Origin: Oscarella lobularis
Taxonomy: Eukaryota > Porifera > Homoscleromorpha > Homosclerophorida > Oscarellidae
Direction of reading: 5' to 3'
Assembly: GCF_947507565.1 (NCBI RefSeq)
Contig: NC_089178.1
Span: 1,674,001 to 1,738,000, forward strand
Length of the DNA stretch: 64,000 nt
The stretch's first letter is position 1; each line of letters starts with the position of its first letter. The position numbers and the translations under genes were made by a program. The notes beneath the pieces are model-generated. The model saw nothing but the letters and a program-made list of their open reading frames with translations. It did no database searches and was not told the origin of the DNA. Positions 11,863-22,730 of this stretch are shown one piece after another.

Positions 11863-14800
11863 TTATTTTCCCGAATAGGTGTCTCTCACACTCCTGATAG
11901 AATTTATTCAACAGAGAAAAAATAGAAACGTGAACAAGAGTCAACTCACCTTATTTTCATATTCTTTTGAAGTTCACTGGCGTCAACAGCGGCAAACCCA
12001 GTGAAAGTGATCTCAACAGCATTATTGGGAACCATCAAAAATCCGTTGTCGCTACAAAAAAAATATCAAGCTAAAAAGGATAACATTTTTTTCTCGCACC
12101 TGAAGTAGCCATTGACGTCCGTGTGAAGATAAACATACGGTGCCATTGCCGTTGACGTCAACATAAACCTCACCTCCATTTCGTTCACAGACGAGAAATT
12201 TCCCGCCGTTATCTTTGCTTCCATGAGATCGACGTCGGTAAATGCCGATGGATAGAAAACATTGGTGGCACTCGGTTTGGATTGACCTAAAAAATGAGTA
12301 TGAAAATTCAAATTCATTATAGTGCCCTAACCGTTTTCGGTAAACGAGAGAGCTAACAAGACTTTGTTAGGCTTATTATTGTGCAACGCATCGCTCATAG
12401 ACATATTCCAAAACGACATGGCGTGCTGAGCGTCAAGACTCACAGATTTGTTAAACGAGTGATCAACTTCGCCCTTTTATAAGGAAGATATGTATAAGAC
12501 ATTCGCATTCTAACGAGAATTCGTGATGCCATCCACCCACCGTCCACGTCCACACGTCGATTTTCAGCTCTCCTTTTAGCGAACGCGTCAAATCGTTGAC
12601 GAGGTAGACGCTAATTCTGCCGTTCATTTCAAAAGGCGACACCAGTATGGGAGCGAAAAAGTGAACAGCCGAATAGTGAAGAAGTTTCCATCGTCCGCCG
12701 TACTCGATGGACGACCAGCTTTGAGCTTGCCAGATATCGTTCTAAAAAATCGACTGAATAGATTAGGAATCCGATGACGTGTTCTCGCTTAACCAGCTGC
12801 CAGTATAGCGTTCCCATCGTATAGGCTCCCTTCTCGCTTCTAATTCGTCGATAGTGCTCGCTCTCAGCTTGGATGCAGAGAGCCTGAACGACCTGAGTTA
12901 AGTAGATGAAGTCGCCAAAGCGAACCTCGGTGTCCGAACTTCCAAAATTCAATGCTAAGAAGTATTGGAAACGCTTTTGACGACGCTCACTTGTCTGGTG
13001 AATGAAAGAAACGAGCCATCTGAGCAGCCAGTTCTGGGTTTCCATTAGGATGATGCTGACGATGAAGCATCAGCGTAGAATTGTTGTCCCAGTCCTACAA
13101 AAAGTGAGTGACTATTATAATGTATACTGTGAAATGGAATTGGGGAAGGGAATAGCGCAGCTCATTTCTAGATGAAGACCGGAAAGTTTGTAATCATTGA
13201 GTAGATCGCGGCGGTTAAATATGATCGTTAGCATAAAAGCAAACTTTGAACTGAATTGCCGCGAAATACATTGTGGATTATAGAGACCAGTACGCTTGGC
13301 CCGCAAAAAAGATAAAAAATCAAGGTGCTATGTCGGCTCTATAACGAGCAGTCGAACGCTCTACTTTGTTATAAGATCTCTATAATTTGTAAGAATCTTT
13401 CTGCAACGCCAATCCTTACCTGAGATGTGCTAACAGCTTTCAAAGTTTCTAATGATGGATAGCTCTGAAATCCATATTCACTTGCGAATCTCGGTCTCGG
13501 AAACTTCGTCACGTCGGTACACAAGTCATTGTAGTCATACCTGACCGCCGTTACAGTACACAAGTGAGAGTTCTCGTTGGAATGTGTGCAACTAATAGGT
13601 ACCTACCTGTGCACGTCACCGTAGTGCGGATCACTCGAATCGCCCCATCTCTGTATGTATAACCCTCTATCGGGTTCGTCGACTAGAACGCCGTTTGAAG
13701 GACTCGATGGCCAATAGGGACGAGCTCGATCCTGTCGAGATAAGATCATCAACGCTTTTTCTCGCCTTCTCTCTTCCCGACCTCTTCGATGAGTGTTGCA
13801 TGTACGGTGTCATCGTATAGTACACTGTAATCGATCAAATATATAGGTCCACTGTTCATTCCTGCGGCCTAATTGTTTGCAGACGCTCAAAGAAGCAGCA
13901 GTAGAGCGGATGACAGAGCTCGCTTACTTGATTTTCGTTGTTTCCGCTCCAGAGTGCGATTGACGGATGATGGGCGAGACGTCTCACTTGGTGACGAATC
14001 TCCTCGGCCACAGTATCCAAAAAGTCCTATATGAATGCGAAAGTCAATTTCTTCGTACAATCAACTTTACTACCTACTTTGTCTCTGGGATACAGAGCGT
14101 CTCCGAACATAAACTCTTGCCAAACCATGATGCCCAACTTGTCACAAATGTCAAAGAAATCCTTCGTCTGATAGATGCCTCCTCCCCTGAAACAGACGAG
14201 TGAACCAAGGCAACAAGACGTTCGGCTTCGTACCAAACGCGAACCATGTTCTGGTGAGACAGAGTAGCCGACTGGAGTTGATTGTACAGCGACTCATAGG
14301 TCACGCGACCAGTGAACGAGTCCGCAGGAATCCAGTTGGATCCCTTGATAAAAACGGGTACATCTAAGCATAGAGACGCCTCCTATAATTATTGCACACG
14401 TTCTGCTACTACTACTACTACTTCTCTCACCATTGATCTTGAAGTAGAACGATAGGCCCTCTTCTCCATCCGGAAGTTTATCCTGAACGAGTTCCACTTT
14501 ACGAAATCCGACTGATTTTGTCACAGAATGCATTTCTCCCTAAAATTGCGAGACTCTCTGTCATTAAACCGTTTTGCTATTGTGTCACCAACGCACGTTA
14601 TTGCCATGAAACATGACCGTCATTTCGTAAAGCGTCCTGTTTCCGTACTCGTTTGGCCACCATAAATCGACTTCACCTTTGCTAACGTGAACGCTCAACT
14701 TCACCGCCATTTCCATAGCAGACGCTGCCTCAAATGTCTAAGAGAAACACAAAAGTCAAAGAAAAAAAAATTACATTTAAATATGATTTCTCACTGTCGA

Positions 14801-16111
14801 CGCGTCCTTATTGGCGACAGATAAAGAAACTTTACCGCCCGCACCGGCAACTAAAAGAGCTTAGAGTGACTTGTGGCTACAATTTTTTGGTTCGTTTGCT
14901 TTGCCTGCTGCTTGAAGATATGCAGTGACGTTCACATTGAAACCTCCACTGCCGTCAGGAAAAATCTGATAATGAATAATCGCAATATAGTCAATATTTG
15001 TTGTTCTTCTCCTTGCCTGTGGTACAACGTCGCTGATAAACGCCTCATTAAAAGACACAACGCTAGTTTTTAAAACCAATCATGCAACTCGAAACATTCA
15101 AATCATTTACGTGCACACATACCTTATGTTCTTCCAAATGCCAACTGGCACAAAAGCGGGACCCCAATCCCAACCGAAATCTAGAGAGCCATTCAAAAGA
15201 CCTTCTCAAAAAAAAGAGAGTATGCATTCACCACACCTGATTGGCATTTTCTTATAAAATTTCGATTAGCTGGGAAGTAGTTGCCGCCTCCGTGCACAGA
15301 GTACGGATAGTTGTTAGCTTGGCGAACAGAATACGTAGCGCCAGACTTTAGAAAGGTTAGCATATAGCATCCCAATTTTAAGTGGCTTACCTCAAAGGCA
15401 ACCGTGATTGTATTGACTTCACTTTGAAGAGACTCCTGATACAAAGCCATTGGCAGGTTTAAATCCAGTCTAATGTATGCGGCCCACCTTGATGTCAAAA
15501 TAGTATTTCCTGTGCTGATTATTAGTCATTCCAACAGAGTGTCCATTTACACTAGAATAAAAGAGAAGTAACGGTGCTCATTACAGAGTATATAGTAGAG
15601 CAAAATCTCTCTTCTTTCAAACCCTATTCTCTACGTCTCCAAAAGAGGAGAGATGTAATAATTTACAGTATCCTTCAACCTGATGTTAGCTACTGTGTCG
15701 ATTCCGTGACAGGACAGCCACACTTTCTTAGTGGCGGCGGCGCCACCAGGGAGACTAAAGCTTCTACTGTACGTCCAATTGTCCATGGCAATCCACGTAT
15801 CCAACGCGTCGTTGAATCGATCTGCAGCAGCAATGAGGAGTTTTTGAAAACGACTAGAAGTACGAGCTCACAGTAGGGATCCGATATCACTTTTGCTGCC
15901 CTAAAGCGGAAGAGCGGTGAGAATGACGATGGAAGAGTGCAGGCCAGATTTACATGAGATCGAGGTGAATTTGGCCCGGAACGGTGCCGGGAACCTTTAC
16001 CGAACCGTTTGCATTCACGACAGACCATTCTGATCCTCCTAAGCTTGTCTCGCTGAAAGCGAGAGACGAGCCAATGAGGACGAAGCACGAGAGGAGCTGC
16101 AACACCGCCAT
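11863..16111 (-). CDS. MANBA: Lysosomal beta-mannosidase (GH2)
   Basis: This enzyme removes terminal beta-linked mannose from N-glycan fragments in the lysosome. The start at 16109-16111 gives a signal peptide ([20 protein letters not shown]) followed by [16 protein letters not shown] and then [11 protein letters not shown], the GH2 sugar-binding domain. Central exons give [16 protein letters not shown] and [19 protein letters not shown]. The catalytic acid/base Glu lies in [15 protein letters not shown], and the nucleophile Glu lies in [15 protein letters not shown]. The last exon joins MKIR to SVRDTYSGK, with the stop at 11863-11865. Both catalytic residues are present, so the enzyme should be active. 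One intron near 13290-13360 carries a fragment of a dispersed repeat. The start lies 104 bp from the divergent DNAJC27 start. Confidence 0.93.
13286..13360. repeat. Fragment of the dispersed repeat also seen at 62039-62838
   Basis: CAGTACGCTTGG, then AATCAAGGTGCTATGTC and CTCTATAACG, recur in the same order and at similar spacing at about 62615-62670. The copy lies in an intron of the beta-mannosidase gene. It has diverged from the right-hand copy by scattered substitutions and small gaps. Confidence 0.6.
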
Positions 16112-16215
16112 TCTCACGACTCACGGGACTCCTACGCCTAGTTGTCACGTGGCCTCTTGTTGCTATGGTTCGTTCGACGTCGGTATCCCGTCGAATTTCT
16201 GCTCTGCACTGTGCC
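16112..16215. promoter_or_regulatory. Shared upstream region of MANBA and DNAJC27
   Basis: Only 104 bp separate the two divergent start codons, so any promoter must serve both genes or lie within their 5' ends. It contains CACGTG, a bHLH-type E-box of the kind bound by lysosomal-gene regulators, and GTTGCTATGG, which matches one X-box half-site plus the AT spacer. Both are motif matches only. Confidence 0.4.
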
Positions 16216-17335
16216 ATGGCTGAAAAGCGGCCGATGCAGACCGCAAGAATAAAGATTATTAGCATGGGAGACGCTGAAGTTGGCAAGGTGTCGTTCCTGT
16301 TAACGAAAAGATGTCGTACGAACGATTTCGTCATTCTAGAGCTGTCTAATAAAACGATTTTGCGAAAAGCGGTTTGTATCCAAGTACATGGGAACAATAG
16401 GAATTGACTATGGGGTCACCAAGTGCGCTAGCGATTCGTTTCTAGCACGTTTAGTGGAAAGGGCTTTTAGATCGGAAATTAATGGGCAGGAGATCAAAAT
16501 TAATATATTTGACATGGCAGGGCATCCTCTTTTCTACGAGGTAATACAATGCACGCGTTCTGTGCGTTTTCAAGGCATATTCCGGTAGGTTAGGAATGAA
16601 TTTTACAAGGACTCTCAGGGTGCTATATTGGCTTATGACGTCACCTCGCGAAGCAGCTTCGAATCCTTACCACATTGGATTGAAGAAATGAAAAAGAACA
16701 TAGGACCGTCATCAGAAGCAAATAACCTCGTTGTTTACGTGTGCGCTACAAAGGTGCAATTAGTGTTATACATCCTCGTACTAACAGAGATATACCGCGC
16801 TCCTTTTTCAAGATTGATATAGGCAATAGAAAAGTAGACGAACTCGAAGGACGAATGTGGGCCGAACAGAACGGTTATCACTATTTTGAAACGTCAGCTC
16901 ACACGGGCAAAAACGTGGACGAATTGTTTAAAGTGGGTGATGCAGCAATACTGTAGCGCAACATTGACTAGACAGGTCCGCTGCTAGGCACTATTCAAGT
17001 CTGTTGTGAACAGACTCGAGGGAGCTAACGTAGCACCAGTCACGGCTGCGTTCTCCAAGGAACAAGCAGACGCCGTACGAAAACTAAGAACGGGAAGAAA
17101 TGATCATGAAAGGCTTGGCGTACCACAAGGAGCGAGCAGGTAAGCGCCTGGGCAGGGGAAACAGCCGCTCGCTCTCTCTCTAGGATGCCTTGTTTTTAGG
17201 GACGATATCAACAAGGCTTATCGAAAACTGGCCGTCATTTTACATCCGGACAAATGTACAATGCCAGGCAGCGAGGAAGCATTTAAAATACTCGTCAGCG
17301 CTCGGGCAAGCTTACTCACCAACGCTCGTCACTAA
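16216..17335 (+). CDS. DNAJC27: Rab-like GTPase with C-terminal J domain (RJL/RBJ)
   Basis: DNAJC27 joins a Rab-like GTPase to an Hsp70-recruiting J domain. The P-loop is [11 protein letters not shown], spliced to [12 protein letters not shown] and then [16 protein letters not shown]. Switch II is [13 protein letters not shown], followed by [17 protein letters not shown]. The G4 element is ATKID, spliced across an intron, and the G5 region is [16 protein letters not shown]. The J domain follows: [15 protein letters not shown], then [18 protein letters not shown] with the HPD triad intact, ending LTNARH. I chose the ATG at 16216-16218 because the family N-terminus is short. An in-frame ATG at 16165 is possible. 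RJL proteins tend to be kept in ciliated lineages, so its presence near WDR35 is consistent with a ciliated organism. It ends 46 bp from the convergent kinase gene. Confidence 0.93.
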
Positions 17336-17381
17336 TTCTTGTAAAAAGTTTAAAATAAAGAATAAATGTGGGCAGGGTATA

Positions 17382-19230
17382 TCAGAGCAACGCGACTGTG
17401 ACTCCCTTTTCAGTCGGACTTCCTTCGATTCGTCGACGTCGTCTGCACTCGCGATATTCCCGCTCGTTGCGCGTCTTCTCCAGCCGAAGCAAAACGTCTC
17501 CTACATCGGGACGACGAGTCGCCTGTTGCGCTGTCATCGAAGCGCACAACGATCGCGCATTCGCGTCAACGACCGCGCCAACGTGAGCGCCGACATCGTC
17601 TTTCTTGATCGTCTTACCGGAAAATATCTCACCGAGCGTGATACCCAAGCTGAAGACGTCCGCCTCCTTCGTATTTTCCGACGTCAAAACGGCCGTCGAT
17701 CGGCCTTTCCGTTTCACCTCGACTCGGCGCTCCGGCGCGAGATAGAGCCAGCTGAGCGGACCGGCGGTGAGGGCGCAGCCGACGCGATGCGACGCGCCGA
17801 GATCTCCAATCTTCGCCACCATGGCGCAGCTGACAAAGACGTTCGACGAACGAATGTCGCCGTGCAGATACGGTTGCGGACGCAATCGGTGGAGATAGTG
17901 AACGCCGGCGACGCAATCGGACGCCAAATCGACTCGTTCGCGCCACGACAACGGCGCCGTCTTCGCGTCCGCTAGGAGCAGTTCTTCGAGATTGCATTCC
18001 AATAATTCCATGACGATGTAGGACGGCTCGGCGTCGGATATCGTTTCCGGCGAGGCGATCACGCCGTAGACGGCGACGACGTTCGGATGACTGATTCGAC
18101 AGCTGATTGACATCTCCTGCTTCCACAGGGCGGAATTCCACGGGCTCATGGTGAGTTCGTGGTACATCTTGACGGCGACGGGACGTCCGTTCCAGAGGCC
18201 GGCGCGCACTTCGGCATAGGAACCCTGTCCGAGTATCGTCGAAGTGAGCTGAATCGAATTGATGGGAATTTGAACGGCTTCAATGAATCGTTGCAACTGT
18301 CGACTGCAATCGGCCAATTCATCAGCTAAGTTATCATGAACCTGAAAAAAGATGCCGGTATTGAGATCAAAGATCGTCCCTTGATTCAGTGATTCGTACC
18401 GATTTAATTTGAAATTTCGCTTTGATGCATTGATTGCAGCCGCACGAACGTTGTTCCGCCTGGTGCGTTTCAAAGCGGAGCGCCGTCTGTCGCGCGTGCA
18501 CGACCATAGCGCGGGAAAATTCTCGCGCGCAATTGCTCTCTTCCAACAAATCGTAAACGTCGCGCCCACGTTCGTCGAGTGCGCTAAAGTCGGCACCGTC
18601 GGCGGCAAGGCGGGGCAATATGTCCACGTGACCGAGACGCGCCGCCAAGTGTGCCGGCGGGTCGCCGTGCGCGTTCGTCGCGTTCACGTTGGCGCCGTGA
18701 ATAACGAGAAAGTGCACGGCGTCGTACTCGCCGCTATCCCGTATAGCCGAATGAATAGGCGCGTCGCCGTGCATCTTATCGACGGGCCCATTCATCAAAT
18801 CGCCGAAACCGGCGTCGACGAGCGCTCTCAGAACGTCGACGCTGCCCGATCTAGCAGCGAGATGCGCGCACGACGCGCGAGCGCCGGTCGGCTTTCGCGC
18901 GTCGGCGCCGCCGTGCAGCAATTCGATAACGCAGGAGGCGTGACCGAAACTCGAAGCGACGTGCAAGGGCGTCCAAGCGCGTTTCGTGCACGTCGCGTTC
19001 GTCGTTCGACAGTCGCGAGACGCGACGAGACGACGACAGACGGACGCGTGGCCGTTTTCCGCGGCGCAGTAGAGCGCCGTTTTTGCGTCGGGCTCGCGCG
19101 TCTTTCTCACGTTCGGATTGGCACCCGCTTCGATGAGGCGTGCGACAGTCGGTTCGTCGCCCTGCTCGGCGGCTGAGATCAGCTGGCCCGGAGTGAAGTT
19201 TGCCCTAAGCTTCCAAAGGATCTGAGCCAT
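17382..19230 (-). CDS. Ankyrin-repeat protein kinase of the TKL group
   Basis: This is a two-exon gene of about 596 residues. I verified the single intron (18342-18399): the frame joins cleanly from IKS to VHDNLADELADC. Residues 1 to about 270 hold roughly seven ankyrin repeats (for example TALYCAAENGHASV and TPLHVASSFGHASCV). A linker then leads to a kinase domain. This has the glycine loop LGQGSYAEV, the VAIK lysine in RPVAVKMY, the catalytic loop HGDIRSSNV, a DLG in place of DFG (KIGDLGASH), and LYLAPE in the activation segment. All residues needed for catalysis are present. The best fit is a tyrosine-kinase-like (TKL) serine/threonine kinase. I know no exact animal orthologue. The start MAQILWKL is preferred, although an in-frame upstream codon exists. 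Its role is unknown. Confidence 0.85.
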
Positions 19231-19373
19231 AGGAAGGAAGAAAAATAAGAACGCGATATCTTTTCCTCTCTCCCGGCCTTTTCCCACGTGACCTAATTAA
19301 ATTAGGCTAGAAGGATTGACGTCATTCAGTTAATTAACAACAATACATTACTGCAGTCTCATACGGCTCTGAA

Positions 19374-20996
19374 TTAATCTGCCTTCAGCTTTTGGAGTTT
19401 ATAGAAAAAAACAAATCCAAATAAAACAACAACAATAAGGCCAGTGACTTCTAAGGTGACAAATGACCAGTACCACCCATAGCTGGACACAAGAAGACTG
19501 AATGGATAGCCAGACAAGAACGCCCCCGCTACAAAAGAAAACGGTAAAGCTGTGTCGTACACTCTATTGAACTTATACGCACTTTGGGAAGCCATCGAAG
19601 CAACAGAATGAGCGGTTCCTTCAAAGCCTTTAGGTGCATTTTCCACAGCAAGAACACCCCAAATGGCTATGGGCCCATACAATGCTAGGCCCAGCATAAA
19701 AAACACAGCGTCAATCTGATACTAAAAAAACGACCAAACTTATGTTGAAGACTTTCTCTACACTGTACGTTATAACCTGTTCAGTAATGAAGGCTGTGTG
19801 ATTGAGCACATATAAGAAAAGCTCCAAAATCACGATAAGTATGCAAATGACAGGTAGTCGAGCAAAAACTCCCAAACGAGGCATCTACTGATAAATAAAA
19901 AGAAACGTTTGACTCGGATTGGTTCTCTTACCTTGGACACAATGAAGTCAGATGAGAAGCCCGCCACTAAGCTGCCCACAATTCCTCCCACTTCCAACAT
20001 CCCAATAGCGTATGCGGCTACATAATACAAGACACCTTCAACGTTTCCCCTTCCCTTCTTTCCCACGTACCAAAGCTAGCCGGAAATTCGCGGTACTGAA
20101 TCAGGTACATTTGACTCCAATCTGCTATCGACGTCTTGACCACGTAGAAAAGAAGGTAGTTGCCACTCAGCACCCAAAGAAACCAATCAGACAACACGTC
20201 TCGCAAGGAAAAGCGTTTCTTTTCCGCTGAGGAATTGCTTCTTTCTGACGTGATAGACTTTAGACCAACAGACTCAGGTGAGTCTCGCGTGATCAGGAAG
20301 ATGACAACTGACATGCCCAAGCCGACAGCACCCGCTCCAAAGAAGACGAATCGCCAACCCAATGCTTTCGTAGTAGCGGCAAAGACAATTGAACTCAATG
20401 CAGCAGAAACATTGATGCCCATTGATACTGTGCTCCACCAACGTCCAAACGACTCACTGGGAACCCAAACGCGCAGCAGTTTGCCTACCGGAGGCCATCC
20501 AAATCCCTATACAATATGGCAAGTAAACATTAGGATGCTACGTTTATGAAATATTTATAAGGAAACCTAATAGCAGTCTCGGCTAAAAAGGGAGCCCAGC
20601 CAGCCAGCCAGCCAGCCACAGTACGTGTTAAGATAGTGTACTTGCCTGAATGAGTCCGTTTATCATCCAAAGTAGGGAAAAAGCCCACATGGAAGATGAT
20701 AGGCCAAAAAGAATGTTGATGACAGCGCTGATAGCGAGGCCCAGTGCAAAGAGGAGACGCGGGCTGCCGAGTAGATCGGTGAGAAAGCCAACGAAGAGTT
20801 TGCTGAAGGCGTAGAGCATGAAGAAGGAGCTAAGGATCGTTCCAAGATGATCTTTCTCGAGACCGAGGTCCTTCGACATGGCAGCCATCGAGAAGGAAAA
20901 GGATTTTCGGTTAATTATGTAGCATCCGTAACCAAAGAAAGACGAAATAAAGAGAAGAACGAGCCAGAATCGATACTCCTTGTCTAAGGACGCCAT
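19374..20996 (-). CDS. SLC37A4: Glucose-6-phosphate translocase, SLC37A4 type
   Basis: This is a major-facilitator antiporter that moves glucose-6-phosphate into the ER in exchange for phosphate. Exon 1 starts at MASLDKEYRFWLVLLF (ATG at 20994-20996). It continues through GYGCYIINRKSFSFSM, DLGLEKDHLGTILSS and LWMINGLIQ, which splices to GFGWPPVGKLLRVWV. Those four blocks match the SLC37 signature, and the NRKSFSF block places it with SLC37A4. Later exons give VVKTSIADWSQMYLIQ, LEVGGIVGSLVAGFSSDF and LYGPIAIWGVLAVENAP, ending KLQKLKAD. About twelve membrane helices are expected. The start codon lies five bases from the end of a 1.56-kb inverted-repeat element, so its 5' leader and promoter must come from, or lie across, that element. 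A longer ORF runs into the element, but conserved family length argues against using it. Confidence 0.9.
20597..20618. repeat. Tetranucleotide microsatellite (CAGC)n
   Basis: About five and a half tandem copies of CAGC lie in an intron of the SLC37A4-like gene. Confidence 0.9.
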
Positions 20997-21001
20997 GTTT
21001 A

Positions 21002-22559
21002 GAGTCCCGTATCTAGTTTCGAACGCATCAAGTTTGGAACAGGCGTTTATACCTTTAAACAGACTAGGATAAAAAACGGTTAAAAGCGAAAAGGTAGCAC
21101 AATAACTCACAAATCTTCCTGTAAAATTTCAGCTCTCTCCGTTGAGTGGTATGCGAGTAAGCGCAGTTAGAAGAGGAGGAAGTCATGTGATCGGTCTTTC
21201 GAACACACCCATCGGCTTTGGAACAGCCTCTCTAACTCTGTTATCGCACAGAGACGTGCTATGTACCGTTGGAAAGCTTAAAGCCTCTTCTATTTAGCTA
21301 AATTTACGCGATTGTCGTAGATTGTATTCTCGCTGAGATATCGCCGGTAGAGTACCGACGGGTAGCGTGATCTAGATTGGAACGCAAGTTTTTTCTTAGC
21401 CAACTGGTTCTACGCCTTCAAACGCCACCAAATCGTGCATGCAGTCTTCCTGTACTGCTATCTCTAGGATTCGACCGTTATGTAGCTATAAACTCCTGAA
21501 AGGGCCTTTTTCTATGAAATGGGCCGTTGAAGAGCATGTCAACCCGGAAGCACAAATTCTAGCTAAGACAGCAATTTGCTTGTTTTCTTCAAAAAATGCA
21601 AAATCATGTTTTTCTGCTTTGGCTAGGTAGGAATATTGGAGGTTTTACATACGGGGCATAGAGGTCTCACCAACATTGAAAATGTGACCAGGCTTGTTGT
21701 GAGTTCATTAGAATTCATCAATAAAGACACATAACAGGTCTTACAGGTTCTCTAAAGCATTTATCTTTGTAGCAGCTAGTCTTGGTTTTCACGGAGTTCT
21801 AGTATGTTACATCATAGACTCTCAAACTACCAAGTCTTGATGTTTTTGATCATATAACGTTATTTAGAGTGAAACTAACTTTTTGAAGAAAATAAGTTCA
21901 CGAACAAGCCTAGTCAAATTTTAAATTTTTGCGAGAAACCTTCAAAAATTATGTACTAAACCAAGAAAAAGAGATGTGATTTATAGGAGAAAAAACGCAA
22001 ATTACCGTTATAGCTTCAATTTGTGCTACCGGATTGCTTTCTCACATCAAATGATCTTCAATGGCAAATTCCTTTCAGGAGTTTATAGCTACATAACGGT
22101 CGAATCCTAGAGATAGCAGTACAGGAAGACTGCATGCACGATTTGGTGGCGTTTGAAGGCGTAGAACCAGTTGGCTAAGAAAAATCTTGCGTTCCAATCT
22201 AGATCACGCTACCCGTCGGTACTCTACCGGCGATATCTCAGCGAGAATACAATCTACGATAATCGCGTAAATTTAGCTAAATAGAAGAGGCTTTAAGCTT
22301 TCCAACGGTACATAGCACGTCTCTGTGCGATGACGGATAACAGAGTTAGAGAGGCTGTTCCAAAGCCGATGGGTGTGTCTCCTCTTAATTCTAACTGCGC
22401 TTACTCGCATACCACTCAAGGGAGAGAGCTGAAATTTTACAGGAAGATTTGTGAGTTATTGTGCTACATTTTCGCTTCTAACCGTTTTTTATCCTAGTCT
22501 GTTTTAGGGTATAAACGCCTGTTCCAAACTTGATGCGTTCAAAACTAGATACGGGACTC
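21002..22559. mobile_element. Non-coding element with approximately 500-bp terminal inverted repeats and TA flanks
   Basis: The left end GAGTCCCGTATCTAG (from 21002) is repeated in inverse orientation at the right end (to 22559), and a TA dinucleotide flanks each end (21000-21001 and 22560-22561). The two arms, about 21002-21503 and 22076-22559, are near-identical by eye. Differences are a few substitutions and a small indel block around the AAGTCATGTGATCGG stretch of the left arm. Weaker inverted similarity continues inward toward the centre. No transposase-like ORF is present; the 63-codon ORF at 21439-21630 looks random. TA target duplication and long TIRs suggest a non-autonomous Tc1/mariner-type element, although the family is not proved. 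It occupies 1558 of about 1734 bases between two divergent start codons. Confidence 0.85.
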
Positions 22560-22730
22560 TACCTACTTTACCGCACGCTAACGAAGGCCTATTTTGCGGC
22601 CCCCTGTTTGCGGCCTTTTGCGGCTTGAAACTTAGATACGTCGATTTTTGACTCTTAGCTGCATTTTTAATAGAACTAGACTGAAAGCAGTTTAAAGAAT
22701 TCAGAGGAATAAATGTGTCACGTGACAAGA

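Noticed and set aside
15690-16397. 235-codon minus-strand ORF across the MANBA/DNAJC27 promoter
   Set aside because: It runs through the start codons and promoter of two well-supported genes in another frame. Its residues are compositionally odd and match nothing.
18409-19176. 255-codon plus-strand ORF
   Set aside because: It is antisense to the ankyrin-repeat exon of the TKL kinase.
21439-21630. 63-codon ORF inside the inverted-repeat element as a possible transposase remnant
   Set aside because: It is too short, has no DDE-type motif, and is partly made of arm sequence.
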